From Streptomyces sp. NRRL F-2580 (GTDB lineage Bacteria > Actinomycetota > Actinomycetes > Streptomycetales > Streptomycetaceae), in the NCBI RefSeq assembly GCF_000720115.1, contig NZ_JOIR01000049.1, positions 1-43,550 on the forward strand: a stretch of DNA of 43,550 nucleotides, given 5' to 3'. Within the stretch, counting starts at the first letter, position 1. Each line of letters opens with the position of its first letter. The notes beneath the pieces were generated by a model. The model did not search any database. It was not told the origin of the DNA and worked only from the letters and a program-made list of their open reading frames with translations. Position numbers and translations under genes: made by a program. This document shows positions 15,194-24,630 of the stretch, piece by piece.

Positions 15194-16264
15194 TCAGCTC
15201 GGTGATCCTGACGCCGGAGTTGCCCCAGCGCCGTGCCCTGCGGTCCGGGGCTGTGCTGCGGCCCCGCTGTCTGCCTCGGCGGCGTCGGCGAGGGCTTCGG
15301 CAGCGGCTTCCGCGGCTTTCGCAGCGTCTTTCGCAGCCTGGACGGCCAGGTCGTCGGACGACGCCTCGCGGGTGGCTGCGGACTGGGGAAGGGATTCAGT
15401 GAAGGCGCGGGTGACGTTCTGGAGGGCGGAGGTGACCTCGCCAGGTATCACCCAGAACGTGTTGCCCTGGCCCTGCGCGAGCTGGGGGAGCACCTGGAGG
15501 TACTGGTAGGCGAGCAGTTTGGGGTCGGGGTCGTTGCGGTGGACGGCTTGGAAGACCTCGTCGATGGCCCGTGACTGGCCCTCCGCCTTGAGGATTTCGG
15601 CGGTCCGGTTGCCCTCGGCGCGCAGGACGGCGGACTGCTTGTCGCCTTCCGCGGTAAGGATCTGGGACTGGCGCTGCCCCTCGGCTCCAAGGATGGCGGC
15701 ACGCTTGTCCCGCTCGGCCCGCATCTGCTTCTCCATCGCGTCCTTGATGGACTGCGGCGGGTCGATGGCCTTGATCTCCACGCGGTTGACCCTGAGCCCC
15801 CACTTGCCGGTGGCCTCGTCAAGGACCCCGCGGAGCTGGTTGTTGATGGTATCCCGGGAGGTGAGGGTCTTCTCCAGGTCCATGGACCCGACGACGTTGC
15901 GCAGCGTGGTGACCGTCAACTGTTCCACCGCCTGGAGGAAGTTGGCGATCTCGTAGGCCGCCGCGCGCGGGTCGGTGACCTGGAAGTACAGGACGGTGTC
16001 GATCTCGACGACCAGGTTGTCCTCCGTGATCACAGGCTGCGGCTTGAAGGAGACGACCTGCTCACGCAGGTCGATCACCGGATAGACGCGGTCGACGTAG
16101 GGGATGACGACGTTGAGTCCGGGCTTCAGAGTGCGGTGGTAGCGGCCGAGCCGCTCGACGTTGCGTGCGCGGGCCTGGGGGACGATCCGTACCGCTCGCA
16201 CCACGGTGAACACGGCGAGCACCGCGACGAGGAGGCCGGCTATGAGGAAGGCGGAAATCTCCAT
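15194..16264 (-). CDS. SPFH/band-7 membrane protein (paraslipin type)
   Basis: 356 residues. One N-terminal membrane helix (residues 5-25), then an SPFH domain: LGRYHRTLKPGLNVVIPYVDRV, PVITEDNLVVEIDTVLYFQV, AIDPPQSIKDAMEKQMRAERDKRA. A long coiled coil follows with repeated AEG units (LGAEGQRQSQ, LTAEGDKQSA, LRAEGNRTAE, LKAEGQSR). The C-terminus is an alanine-rich tail (AAKAAEAAAEALADAAEA). Such proteins form ring-like membrane scaffolds. It follows the nfeD-type gene by only 3 bases, the classic SPFH-NfeD pair. Confidence 0.93.
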   Translation of the reverse strand: MEISAFLIAGLLVAVLAVFTVVRAVRIVPQARARNVERLGRYHRTLKPGLNVVIPYVDRVYPVIDLREQVVSFKPQPVITEDNLVVEIDTVLYFQVTDPRAAAYEIANFLQAVEQLTVTTLRNVVGSMDLEKTLTSRDTINNQLRGVLDEATGKWGLRVNRVEIKAIDPPQSIKDAMEKQMRAERDKRAAILGAEGQRQSQILTAEGDKQSAVLRAEGNRTAEILKAEGQSRAIDEVFQAVHRNDPDPKLLAYQYLQVLPQLAQGQGNTFWVIPGEVTSALQNVTRAFTESLPQSAATREASSDDLAVQAAKDAAKAAEAAAEALADAAEADSGAAAQPRTAGHGAGATPASGSPS

Positions 16265-16267
16265 GGC

Positions 16268-16705
16268 TCACTCCCGGGGATAGACGAGCGCGGTGGTGCC
16301 CTTGATTTCCATGACATCGACGGCCGTGCCGGGAGGGATTACCAATGTCTCGTCGTAGGCACGCGCCGTCCACTCCTCACCACCGATACGGACCCGGCCG
16401 CCCAGCTTCGACACCTCCGATGTCACGTAGGCGGCCTCGCCGACGAGGGCGTCGACACCGAAGCGCCCCTCCCCGTCCGGCGGTGAAGACAGGCGACGAA
16501 GCGCCACTGGGCGGACGAAAACCACGCCGACCGCCGACACGACCGCGAACACCAGAAACTGCCAGGGCAGGGGCAAACCGACAGCGGCGAATACGGCTGT
16601 GACCAGCGCTGCGCCGCCCAGCAGCCCGAGCGCGGCGGTGAGAGTGACGATCTCCACCGCGCCCAGGACCAGAGCGACGATCAGCCAGACCAGCCAGGGC
16701 TCCAT
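16268..16705 (-). CDS. NfeD-like membrane protein
   Basis: 145 residues from ATG 16705, which has a strong ribosome site (gaggag). Three to four membrane segments in residues 5-75 (WLVWLIVALVLGAVEIVTLT, LGLLGGAALVTAVFAAVGL, WQFLVFAVVSAVGVVFV) are followed by a soluble OB-fold domain (GEAAYVTSEVSKLGGRVRIGGEEWTA, IPPGTAVDVMEIKG) as in the NfeD family. First gene of the two-gene operon with the SPFH protein. Confidence 0.93.
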   Translation of the reverse strand: MEPWLVWLIVALVLGAVEIVTLTAALGLLGGAALVTAVFAAVGLPLPWQFLVFAVVSAVGVVFVRPVALRRLSSPPDGEGRFGVDALVGEAAYVTSEVSKLGGRVRIGGEEWTARAYDETLVIPPGTAVDVMEIKGTTALVYPRE

Positions 16706-17126
16706 GCCTTACGCCTCCTCGTGAGTGAAGGAGAGCGCTAACTGCACCTTTTGTAGGTTTTACCCGATAATTGTGCTGAGAACCGGCCGTCCAGTTCGAC
16801 GGATGCCGCAGCGTCGGAAGGTCGGCCGTCTGGGCCGAAATGCAGGTGTGAGGTGCAGGACGCGCCAACGCCTCGCTTGGGGAGAGGACGGCCTTGGGAC
16901 TGACTGGTAGGCCCGCACGTCGGGGTGTCGCGTACTCGCGGCTGATGCCCACGAGCCATGGCGCTGGGGTCAGAGGTCAGGCCGGCGGGTTGTGGTCTGG
17001 CATGACCGGGCGGCGCGTGATGCGAGGACTGCTGGCCGTGGAGGCGACCTTGGGTCGGAACGCGCGAGGCTGTGTCCGACCTGCGGGTTCCCGTTGTAGG
17101 CCCCGGTCCGCGCAGCGACAGTTGGC
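16706..17126. other. No recognisable gene (421 bases)
   Basis: Contains the promoter side of the nfeD-SPFH operon, including a short A/T-rich patch at about 16745-16785 that is rare in this window and may be that promoter. The rest has no frame with family motifs. Confidence 0.45.
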
Positions 17127-17480
17127 CTATGTGACCGCAGGGTGCTGGGCCGCGATGGAGAAGGACGGCCAGCCGAGACGGAGTGCGGACAGCTTGTCCG
17201 TGTGCGGCGAGCAGTCCAAGCAGCAGCTCGGCCGGGAGTTCCCAGCCGAGCCGTTGCTGCATCGTGGATGGCGTCTTACGGCGCCGGACCGGTCGGCCTC
17301 CTTGCCGCCGCTGCCCCCGCCCAAGCCGATCCGCACGGCGAGGAGTCCGACCAGAACGTAGATCACTCCCCGGGCGCAGAGCCCGACGCGGGCCGCGACC
17401 TCAATGGCCCGGCTGTCCACCACGCGCTGCCCCGGAGTGCTGGCCTGGGCCGCGCCTTTCTCGATCTCCTTACCCGGCAC
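17127..17480 (-). pseudogene. DUF1206-type membrane protein, N-terminal fragment
   Basis: On the minus strand the frame reads VDSRAIEVAARVGLCARGV, IYVLVGLLAVRIGLGGG and GGKEADRSGA, the start and first membrane helix of DUF1206 proteins, preceded by a charged leader. Past GA the family continues with a second helix; here a frame change occurs (LPAELLLGLLAAHGQA is readable in another frame) and the rest is lost. Confidence 0.55.
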
Positions 17481-17767
17481 CTCCCCGTACCCCCGGCGGC
17501 GTGTCGTCACAGCGGCTCGCCCCACCATGGCACCGGGCAGCGCACCCGACCAGCGCAGCCTCGAGGCACAGCGCTGGTGCCGGTGGCGGCCCGATGTCGC
17601 TCCCTGCATCGGGGCCGTGGTCGTTCCCGCCCCGGACCGAGGCGGGAACGGGCCATGACGGTGTCGGGCCTGGCGGCTCTAGGGCGGCCGGTTCGGTGAG
17701 CGGCCTCGGCCGCCACCCCGTGGGCACGTGCTCCCTCCCCCTCCGTGCGGGTGCTCACCCACAGCTC

Positions 17768-18805
17768 TCAGCCGACGGCCGCGCTCGGGCCTTGGGGTGC
17801 GCCGAAAGGCGGCACGTCCTCCACGGTTACGTCGAGGCGCAGTCTCTTGAAGCGGACGGGGTGGCGCCAGACGCCTCCGCGGTCGACGGCGGTGTCGGCG
17901 CTGATCTCGGCGACCAGCTCGGGGCGGACCAGGGTCACGTCCAGGATCTCGCGGGAACCCCACGCTGAGGCGAACTGCAGGCCTTCCCAGGGATGCTCTC
18001 CGGGGCCGGCCAGGGTGAGGTTGGCGCCGACGAGGTGGGCGGGCTCCGGGTGCAGCGGGACCGTCCGGCCGATCGTGCGCAGCCGGCCTGTGGTGTCGTG
18101 CCGGCCGAGGATGAGGAGGCGGGGCTGCTTCGGGGTGCCGGTGATCGCTGCGATGATCGCTTCGGTGGTGTCGCGGCGACGGAGTTTGTACCAACCTCTG
18201 TAGCCGGGCAGGTAGTGCTGGTCCAGGGCCTTGACCACGATCCCCTCGACCCCGGACACATCGGTCCGTTCCTCCAGCCATTTTCGTGCGGTGACGATGT
18301 CGGTCGTCGCGGGGCACAGCGTCCACGGGGCCGACAGCCCGTGGCTGTCGAAGAGGTCCTGCAAGGTACGGCGGCGCTGCCAGTACGGGCGGTCCAACAG
18401 CTCGATCCCGTCCAACTGCAACACGTCGAAAGCGATGAAGTACGCCGGCAGCGGCGCGGCGAGCGCGGGTGCGGTGCGGGCGCTGGTGGCAGCCCTGCGC
18501 TGCAACCCCTCGAAGGAGAGCCGGCCCGCCTGCGCATCCCACACGACGAGCTCCCCATCGAGCACCAGGCCGGCGGGCAGCTGCCCGGCCGCAGCGGTGA
18601 GGTCAGGAAACCGGTGCTGGATCAGCGAGCCGCGCCGGGTCTGCAACAACACCCGGCCGCCTGCCAGCCCCGCCGGGGTGAACAGCAGCGCCCGGAAACC
18701 GTCGAACTTCTGCTCGAAAGCCAGACCCGAGCCCGTCACGAAGGGGCCCGGCACCGCCTCCACGGCCTGCGCCAGCATCGGATCAACCGGTGGCCGCAGC
18801 ACCAC
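17768..18805 (-). CDS. ATP-dependent DNA ligase (copy 3, intact)
   Basis: 345 residues from GTG 18805 (ribosome site gggagg, 5 bases upstream). Adenylation motif EQKFDGFR with the catalytic lysine at 33, then LDGELVVWD near 82-90, FIAFDVLQLDG near 123-133, motif IV EGIVVK at 187-192 and motif V WYKLR near 205, followed by an OB-fold (FASAWGSREILD, GGVWRHPVRFKRLRLD). It seals nicks in double-stranded DNA with ATP; in actinobacteria such short LigC-like ligases act in repair alongside NAD-dependent LigA. It is the only undamaged one of four copies in this window. No Ku or primase-polymerase gene is adjacent. Confidence 0.92.
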   Translation of the reverse strand: MVLRPPVDPMLAQAVEAVPGPFVTGSGLAFEQKFDGFRALLFTPAGLAGGRVLLQTRRGSLIQHRFPDLTAAAGQLPAGLVLDGELVVWDAQAGRLSFEGLQRRAATSARTAPALAAPLPAYFIAFDVLQLDGIELLDRPYWQRRRTLQDLFDSHGLSAPWTLCPATTDIVTARKWLEERTDVSGVEGIVVKALDQHYLPGYRGWYKLRRRDTTEAIIAAITGTPKQPRLLILGRHDTTGRLRTIGRTVPLHPEPAHLVGANLTLAGPGEHPWEGLQFASAWGSREILDVTLVRPELVAEISADTAVDRGGVWRHPVRFKRLRLDVTVEDVPPFGAPQGPSAAVG

Positions 18806-19084
18806 CCGAGCCTCCCTCACCGTCGACCTGCCCTACAACCAGCCTGCCCGCACAAACAGAGCACGCGACAAGTCAAGGGGCCGTGGCCGCACGGGCAAGC
18901 AAGGTGGCCGTGCGGGTGCCCGCGCGCGGCCGTAACCAGCCATGATCGCCTCGACGGATCACCACACCCTTCGCCCGCCCCGTAGTCGCGGGTGCGCCCG
19001 ATCGGAGCGCCGGCGGCTTGTCGCGCTTCGACGTCGGGTGGGAGGAGGTCCTGTCCGCCCCGAACACGGCCACCTCCTGGCCCC

Positions 19085-19233
19085 GCTGGACGCCCCGCAA
19101 GCGAGCCGAGGGCAAACGCCATACCCAGGCCGTGATCGCCCTTGCACGCCGTCGGGTGAACGTCTTGTGGGCCCTCATCCGTGACCGCCGCCTCTACGAA
19201 CTCACGCCGCCGCCTGTCAAAGCGTCGCCCTGA
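19085..19233 (+). pseudogene. IS110-family transposase C-terminal fragment
   Basis: Reads RKRAEGKRHTQAVIALARRR then VNVLWALIRDRR and stops at TGA, matching the usual end of IS110/IS116-type transposases. The upstream 280 bases up to the ligase gene are not readable as transposase. Confidence 0.65.
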
Positions 19234-19281
19234 TCGTCGGCCACGCTGGGCAAGCTGGGAGGTCCGTGACATCCTGCGGCA

Positions 19282-19764
19282 GTGCTTTTGAGTGATCATG
19301 CAAACAGCGTCGAGCTCCGTCCGCTGAGCTATCAGTTCGCTGCGGCCCAGGGCGACCGCTACGACGACAACTGGCTGGTCATCGGTGGCACGGTGACGAC
19401 TCCCGACGGCGGCTGGTCCTTCACCGATCCGGCTTTGCTGACCCACGAAGCTCGCCAGATCAGCGCGTGGATGCGCGCGGCGGCCGCAGGGACGGTCGCT
19501 GTGACCCGGCCGGACGACGAGGGCTATTTGTCCCCGGACACCTGGTTCAACGAGCCAGTCCTGGCCTTCAGCCTCGCCGACCGAAACGAAACCGGGGCGA
19601 CGATTCGCCTTCACCTGTCCCTGGAAGCGACGCCCCCGTGGCGCCAGGGCGATGACAGGCCGGACATCTACCAGTACGCCGTGGAAGTGCATGTGAACAC
19701 AGCTGCACTGCTTCACGCAGCAGACCAGTGGGATCTTGCCCTGGACTCCTTCCCGACCCGCTAA
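19282..19764 (+). CDS. WapI-type immunity protein homologue
   Basis: 160 residues from GTG 19282. [44 protein letters not shown] and an end [12 protein letters not shown] fit the WapI-family immunity fold, small proteins that protect cells from contact-dependent WapI/RHS-type toxins. No toxin gene is in the window, so it would be an orphan immunity gene or a housekeeping relative. The ribosome site is weak. It lies just behind an IS110 remnant and ahead of gene fragments. Confidence 0.65.
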   Translation: MLLSDHANSVELRPLSYQFAAAQGDRYDDNWLVIGGTVTTPDGGWSFTDPALLTHEARQISAWMRAAAAGTVAVTRPDDEGYLSPDTWFNEPVLAFSLADRNETGATIRLHLSLEATPPWRQGDDRPDIYQYAVEVHVNTAALLHAADQWDLALDSFPTR

Positions 19765-19852
19765 TCCACGTCAGTCTCGCCGGACGCGGTCCGCCGGGCC
19801 CCACACAGGCGCCGAGGCTTGACTTCTCCATTGGGAAGCCCCTGAGCGTTCG

Positions 19853-20190
19853 GTGCTGCGGCACCGGCGGCTCCGCGGCGGCTTCCCTCCCACCTCGGAG
19901 CCGACCAACGCGATCCGCCGGACCTGCCTCGACCTGCTGCGGGAGGCGCTCGGCCTGCCCGCGCTGTACCTGGGCGGCGGCGAGGTGGCGCTGCAGCCCG
20001 CGCCTGAGGCGGCCACCCTGGCCGCGCTGTACCGCCAGCTCGACCAGTACCTCGGCAAGCCGATGTCCCCGGCGCAGATCCGGCTGACCGCCGTGCTCGC
20101 GGTCGAGTGGACACCGGGGCGCGCAGCGGGGAGCCGGTCGCGCAGCGCCTCGGCCACCTGGCGGAGGGCCTCGCCGCGGTGTACGTCGAG
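19853..20190 (+). pseudogene. Fragment of an unknown gene
   Basis: Strongly GC3 coding sequence reads RRTCLDLLREALGLPALYLG, GEVALQPAPEAATLAALYRQ and MSPAQIRLTAVLAVEW, then changes frame (SGEPVAQRLGHLAEGLAAVY). There is no start codon with a ribosome site and no stop before the next fragment. Family not recognised. Confidence 0.4.
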
Positions 20191-20427
20191 GGACGCCGAC
20201 TTCGCCCAGCTGTGGGCATGGAACCAGGGCGGGGACACCAAGGAGTGGACCCTGCGCCCCTGGCCGGCGGAGCCCGCCCGATCGTCGACCACAACGGTCG
20301 CTGCCTCACCGCGACCACCAGCGGCGAACCCCTGCGCCTCAAGACCTGTGCCGCTTCCAACACGGCCCAGTGGTACCTCGACGAAACCACCGTTACCGCA
20401 GGCCCCACACAAGGCGGAGACACCTGA
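20191..20427 (+). pseudogene. Ricin-type lectin domain fragment
   Basis: QLWAWNQGGDTKEWTLRP in one frame is followed by IVDHNGRCLTATTSGEPLRL and ASNTAQWYLDE in another, and a stop at 20427. The Q-x-W motifs and the repeated CLT/C pattern are those of a beta-trefoil carbohydrate-binding repeat, usually at the end of secreted glycosidases. The catalytic part and the first repeats are absent. Confidence 0.65.
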
Positions 20428-20455
20428 CACCCAGGGGCGCGGCAGCTTGAACCGG

Positions 20456-20917
20456 TCAGATGCGTCCCTGGCCGCGCCTGACGGAAGAGGGGGCCTGGGG
20501 CTTCTTGTCGGGCCGACCGCGAAGGAGGACGAGCCCGATCAGGGCCAGGATCACGAGGGCGCTGCCGAGCGCCACGTCGTACGCCTTGTTGCCGCCGTAC
20601 ACGGAGGTCTCGCCCAAGGACAGCAGCCAGGGCGACGCCACCAGCCACGCTCCGGCAACGCCGATGATCAGATCCGATCGGACCCCTGCACCCCGATAAA
20701 TCCGGGAACCTGCGGCGAGCACGACGATCGTGCCGACGATGGCTTCGTTCACCTGCGCGTCCTTCGCCCCGTCCTGCTGCGCCATGGGGACGACGCACAG
20801 AACAAGGCCGATGAGCAGCATCAGGCCCCCGATGAGCTGATCGTGCTGGGCCTTGCGCAGGGCCGGCGGGGGCGGGGACCCGGACGCCGGCCTCGTAGGC
20901 ACGGTGGAAACGGTCAT
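20456..20917 (-). CDS. SPW-repeat membrane protein
   Basis: 153 residues from ATG 20917, with a strong ribosome site (gaggagg). Four hydrophobic segments; residues about 28-45 (LIGGLMLLIGLVLCVVPMA) and 95-115 (GVAGAWLVASPWLLSL) carry the SPW signature region (SPW in VASPWLL). A proline-rich N-terminus and a basic C-terminal tail face the cytoplasm by inference. Function of the family is unknown. Next to a DUF4383 gene on the same strand, 48 bases apart, probably one operon. Confidence 0.85.
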   Translation of the reverse strand: MTVSTVPTRPASGSPPPPALRKAQHDQLIGGLMLLIGLVLCVVPMAQQDGAKDAQVNEAIVGTIVVLAAGSRIYRGAGVRSDLIIGVAGAWLVASPWLLSLGETSVYGGNKAYDVALGSALVILALIGLVLLRGRPDKKPQAPSSVRRGQGRI

Positions 20918-20965
20918 GGTTCCTCCTCTCCGCCCCGCTGCCGCCGGGAGGTGCGACACCGGCGG

Positions 20966-21412
20966 TCATCCACGGACGGAACTCGTACGCCGCGACAGGA
21001 CGATGCCCAGAGCGATCATGCCCAGGCCCAGAACGAAGTGGAGCCAGTTGTCGGCGCTGTTGACCGGTACGAAGTTCGCGGCGCTGTCGTGTTCGATGAG
21101 CAGGCCGTACAGCCACAGCACCAGGTAGACGATGCCCCCTCCGATCAGGTAGGTGCGGGCTGCTGTCGCGGTGCGAGCCATCGCGAGGCCGGCCACACCG
21201 AAAAGAAGGTGCACGATGTTGTGGAGGACCGACACCTGGAAGATGCCCAGGAGCTTGGCCTCCGAATGGTGCTCGGCGAAAGCGAGGGTGTCGTAGTCGG
21301 TGGTGATGCCCGGGATGAATCCCAGAATGCCGACCAGCAGGAATACGGCCCCCACTACGAGGGCGGCCTCCTGGACATGGGCCCGGGTACGCGAGTGGGA
21401 GAAGGTGGTCAT
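20966..21412 (-). CDS. DUF4383 membrane protein
   Basis: 148 residues from ATG 21412 (ribosome site ttggagg). Four membrane helices with the family features GFIPGITTDYDTL, LLGIFQVSVLHNIVHLLFG and NWLHFVLGLGMIALG. The conserved histidines in HNIVH and NWLHF are inside the membrane. Function unknown. Transcribed away from cytochrome oxidase subunit I across a 331-base gap. Confidence 0.9.
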   Translation of the reverse strand: MTTFSHSRTRAHVQEAALVVGAVFLLVGILGFIPGITTDYDTLAFAEHHSEAKLLGIFQVSVLHNIVHLLFGVAGLAMARTATAARTYLIGGGIVYLVLWLYGLLIEHDSAANFVPVNSADNWLHFVLGLGMIALGIVLSRRTSSVRG

Positions 21413-21743
21413 GTGCTGCCTCCAAACCAGTACCAGCGGTGTACTGCACTCCGTCTTGAAGCAGCGGCTACCCACCTGTCTCGCACGCACTCACACACCC
21501 CCCCCCCGGCCCTCACGAGACTCACCGAACCACGATCGAGGAGCTGCGCCCGCCCCAGGCTGCCTCCCGGGGCGGGCGAGAGATCGCGGGGGTAACACCG
21601 CGCAAGGTGGTTCACCTGTACGCGCTTGCGGGGCAGCGGCACCCGGCCTGGTCGGGCCGGTAGACAAGTAGGAACGCGTGAGCTGCCGAAAGACGGCGGT
21701 CACGGCGCGCTGCCCGCCCCTATCTGCTGCAAAGGGTCCGCCG
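21413..21743. other. Divergent promoter region between DUF4383 and ctaD, with a C10 run
   Basis: 331 bases without a gene. A run of ten C at 21498-21507 stands near its middle. No clear promoter consensus was found on either strand. Confidence 0.4.
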
Positions 21744-23480
21744 ATGGTGACGACGACCGAACCGATCGCCCCCGTACCCACCCCCGGAAGGACTCCCGGG
21801 CAGGTGGTCGTCTCATGGCTGACGACCACCGACCACAAAAAGATCGGTCACCTGTATCTGATCGCGTCGTTCGGGTTCTTCCTCATCGGCGGCGTGCTGG
21901 CCCTGCTGCTGCGCGCCGAACTGGCCCGGCCGGGGATGCAGATCGTCTCGAACGAGCAGTACAACCAGATCTTCACCCTGCACGGCACGATCATGCTGCT
22001 GTTCTTCGCGACGCCGACCTTCGCCGGGTTCGCCAACGCGATCATGCCCCTGCAGATCGGGGCGCCCGACGTGGCGTTCCCCCGGCTGAACATGCTGTCG
22101 TTCTGGCTGTTCCTCTTCGGAGGGACGATCGTGGTGGCCAGCTTCTTCACCACCCAGGGCGCAGCCGACTTCGGCTGGACGGCGTACACGCCGCTGAGTG
22201 GGGGCGAGCGCACCCCCTACGTCGGCGGCGACATGTGGATCATGGGGTTGGCCCTCTCCGGGTTCGGCACCATCCTGGGCTCGGTCAACTTCGCGACGAC
22301 CATCATCTGCATGCGGGCACCGGGGCTGACGATGTTCCGGATGCCCATCTTCACGTGGAACATCCTGCTCACCTCGGTGCTGGTGCTGTTCGCGTTCCCC
22401 GTCCTCGCAGCAGCCCTGCTGGTGCTGGAGGCGGACCGCCGCTTCGGCGCGCAGGTGTTCAACCCGGAGAACGGGGGCGCGCTGCTGTGGCAGCACCTGT
22501 TCTGGTTCTTCGGGCATCCCGAGGTCTACATCATCGCGCTGCCGTTCTTCGGGATCGTGACGGAGATCTTCCCGGTCTTTTCCCGCAAGCCACTGTTCGG
22601 CTACCTCGGCCTGGTCGGTGCGACGATCGCGATCTCAGGGCTGTCCCTGACGGTGTGGGCACATCACATGTTCGCCACCGGCGCCGTGCTCCTGCCGTTC
22701 TTCTCCTTCTTGACGTTCCTGATCGCCGTGCCGACCGGAGTGAAGTTCTTCAACTGGATCGGCACCATGTGGAAGGGGTCGATCTCGTTCGAGACGCCGA
22801 TGCTGTGGTCGATCGGCTTCCTCGTCACCTTCCTCTTCGGCGGCCTCACCGGCATCATCCTGGCCTCGCCGCCCATGGACTTCCACGTCACCGACTCCTA
22901 CTTCGTGGTCGCCCACTTCCACTACGTCGTCTTCGGGACGGTCGTCTTCGCCATGTTCGCCGGGTTCTACTTCTGGTGGCCGAAGATGACGGGCACCATG
23001 CTCGACGAACGCCTGGGGAAGATCCACTTCTGGACCCTGTTCATCGGTTTCCACCTGACCTTCCTCGTCCAGCACTGGCTCGGCGCTGAGGGCATGCCAC
23101 GCCGCTACGCCGACTACCTCGCCGTCGACGGCTTCACCACCCTCAACACGGTCTCCACCATCGGCGCCTTCTTGCTCGGCTGCTCCACCCTTCCCTTCCT
23201 CTACAACGTCTGGAAGACCGCCAAGTACGCCCCCCGAATCACCGTCGACGACCCCTGGGGCTACGGCCGCTCCCTGGAATGGGCCACCTCCTGTCCGCCC
23301 CCGCGCCACAACTTCCTGACCATGCCCCGCATCCGCTCGGATTCGCCCGCCTTCGACCTGCAGCACCCCGAGATCGCAGCGTTCGACTACGCCGGCGACC
23401 ACCAAGGCAAGCGCGACGTCCTGGACCATCCCGACAACCGCCAGGCGCCCGGAGCGGGGCCGAACGCTTCCGACCGCTGA
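21744..23480 (+). CDS. ctaD: Cytochrome c oxidase subunit I
   Basis: 578 residues, 12 membrane helices, from ATG 21744. Heme ligand FTLHGTIM (His 80), CuB and cross-linked tyrosine in GHPEVYI (258-262), CuB histidines in WAHHMFATG and heme ligands in HFHYVVFG. This is the proton-pumping aa3-type oxidase core. The C-terminal extension after the last helix ([21 protein letters not shown]) is typical of actinobacterial CtaD. No subunits II-IV lie next to it, so it is a stand-alone second copy, as often found in Streptomyces. Confidence 0.96.
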   Translation: MVTTTEPIAPVPTPGRTPGQVVVSWLTTTDHKKIGHLYLIASFGFFLIGGVLALLLRAELARPGMQIVSNEQYNQIFTLHGTIMLLFFATPTFAGFANAIMPLQIGAPDVAFPRLNMLSFWLFLFGGTIVVASFFTTQGAADFGWTAYTPLSGGERTPYVGGDMWIMGLALSGFGTILGSVNFATTIICMRAPGLTMFRMPIFTWNILLTSVLVLFAFPVLAAALLVLEADRRFGAQVFNPENGGALLWQHLFWFFGHPEVYIIALPFFGIVTEIFPVFSRKPLFGYLGLVGATIAISGLSLTVWAHHMFATGAVLLPFFSFLTFLIAVPTGVKFFNWIGTMWKGSISFETPMLWSIGFLVTFLFGGLTGIILASPPMDFHVTDSYFVVAHFHYVVFGTVVFAMFAGFYFWWPKMTGTMLDERLGKIHFWTLFIGFHLTFLVQHWLGAEGMPRRYADYLAVDGFTTLNTVSTIGAFLLGCSTLPFLYNVWKTAKYAPRITVDDPWGYGRSLEWATSCPPPRHNFLTMPRIRSDSPAFDLQHPEIAAFDYAGDHQGKRDVLDHPDNRQAPGAGPNASDR

Positions 23481-23493
23481 AGAGGCGGACACC

Positions 23494-23832
23494 ATGCACA
23501 AGGACGAGGCGGCGGCCGGCCTTGCCGAGCTGGAGGGCTACCTGATGAGCCGCGCCGCCCGCCACTGCGCGGCCCGCGAGGCCGACGCCTTCGCAGACGA
23601 GCTGCCCTGGCTCGGTCACGCGGAGCGCGAGGAAGTCGTCCGCCTCTACACCGCCCGCCACCTGGCCCGCACGCGCCAGGTCCTGCACCAGATCACCAAA
23701 CGCAGCCACGAACTGAAGGAGGAATATTCTCGCCGCTACGAGACCTTGCGCTGCCGCCTGCTCGCCGTCACCTTCCTCAGCACCGTCACCACCGTGGGAC
23801 TCCTCGCGATGGACCTCTGCCGACCACGCTGA
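23494..23832 (+). CDS. Small one-helix membrane protein downstream of ctaD
   Basis: 112 residues. N-terminal amphipathic helices (LAELEGYLMSRAARHCAARE, ELPWLGHAEREEVVRLYTAR) are followed by one membrane helix near the end (LLAVTFLSTVTTVGLLAMDL). It starts 13 bases after ctaD and is probably co-translated. Similar small proteins accompany ctaD in other streptomycetes; role unknown, perhaps assembly or regulation of the oxidase. Confidence 0.75.
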   Translation: MHKDEAAAGLAELEGYLMSRAARHCAAREADAFADELPWLGHAEREEVVRLYTARHLARTRQVLHQITKRSHELKEEYSRRYETLRCRLLAVTFLSTVTTVGLLAMDLCRPR

Positions 23833-24199
23833 GAAGACTTCTGCGGTCCGGGACGGCGCCGCACGTTCGCTGGCGCGCCGGGGCCCCAGGCCGCCTTGTG
23901 CGCGGGCAGGATGTTCCCGGGCGGGATGCGCCCGATATGCGGGCACCGGGACAGCGGTCCGTATGCCGGCCGGCACAGCGCTCTGGCCGGCTTCCGGCGA
24001 ATGATCCGGCAGCGGACCGAAGACCGGCTACAGGCAGCCGCCGCCCGCACCCGTGGCCAGAGGAAGGGCCTGACCGTCCGGTAGGCAGACACGGCGGGTG
24101 AGCAGCCGCCGGGGGCCCGGCGGCCAGCGGGGCGGGGCCCTGGCGGCCAGCGGGGGCCCTGGCGGCCGGCGCCCCCGGCCGGCGCCGACGGGCGGCGCA
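23833..24199. other. No recognisable gene; GC-only repeats at the right side
   Basis: 367 bases after the ctaD pair. A frame at 23896-24084 (RMFPGGMRPICGHRD) is open but has no ribosome site or family match. The right part holds the GC-only repeat described next. Confidence 0.4.
24110..24183. repeat. GC-only tandem repeat, about three units of about 20-22 bases
   Basis: The unit ggggcccTGGCGGCCAGCG is repeated with small changes (starts near 24111, 24134 and 24154) and can fold into strong hairpins. It lies downstream of the 50-residue minus-strand gene and may stop transcription there. Confidence 0.5.
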
Positions 24200-24352
24200 T
24201 CAGGGAGCGGGCAGAGTGTCCGGCTCCTGACCCTGGACCCGGTAGGTCTTGGTCCAGGTGCTGCCGCACTTGCAGTGGTACCTCTCGACCAGCTCACCGG
24301 CCGCAGAGACTCGCATCCCGTCCTTGAGACGGATCTGCACATGTTCGCCCAT
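24200..24352 (-). CDS. 50-residue protein with a CxC motif
   Basis: ATG 24352 to TGA 24200-24202 reads MGEHVQIRLKDGMRVSAAG, ELVERYHCKCGSTWTKTY and RVQGQEPDTLPAP. The pattern HCKCGSTW resembles half of a zinc ribbon, with a beta-rich frame around it. A modest ribosome site (cagg) precedes the ATG. Codon use is consistent. Small zinc-ribbon-like proteins often bind nucleic acid or a protein partner; function unknown. Confidence 0.55.
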   Translation of the reverse strand: MGEHVQIRLKDGMRVSAAGELVERYHCKCGSTWTKTYRVQGQEPDTLPAP

Positions 24353-24630
24353 GACGGCACCTGCTGTGTTCTGCGGACGTGGATCTGCTCAGTCTGCGCC
24401 GCGCAAACGCCCGCCCGCAATGCTCACCCGACAGGCGGACGGCGCGCGGCCCACGCCACAGTGTCACGCCGCGTCGAAACCAACCCGATGGGGTGATCTC
24501 CCGAAGGGGCCGCGCAGCCCGCCTCCTGATCCACGATTTCCGAGGCATGCTGGTGTCATCCGCTCGTACCCGCAGGCCGTGCGCGAACGGCCTGCGGGAT
24601 CGGGGAAGGCTCCGGCGACAGGGTCCGGTG
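24353..24630. other. Intergenic, no gene supported
   Basis: Divergent region between the 50-residue gene and the phosphatase gene. Open frames continue upstream of 24631 in the phosphatase frame but without motifs or a ribosome site. Confidence 0.35.

Noticed and set aside
19853..21595. A 580-residue plus-strand open frame
   Set aside because: Its second half is the antisense of the SPW and DUF4383 genes, which have strong ribosome sites and clear family motifs. Only the first part has coding character.
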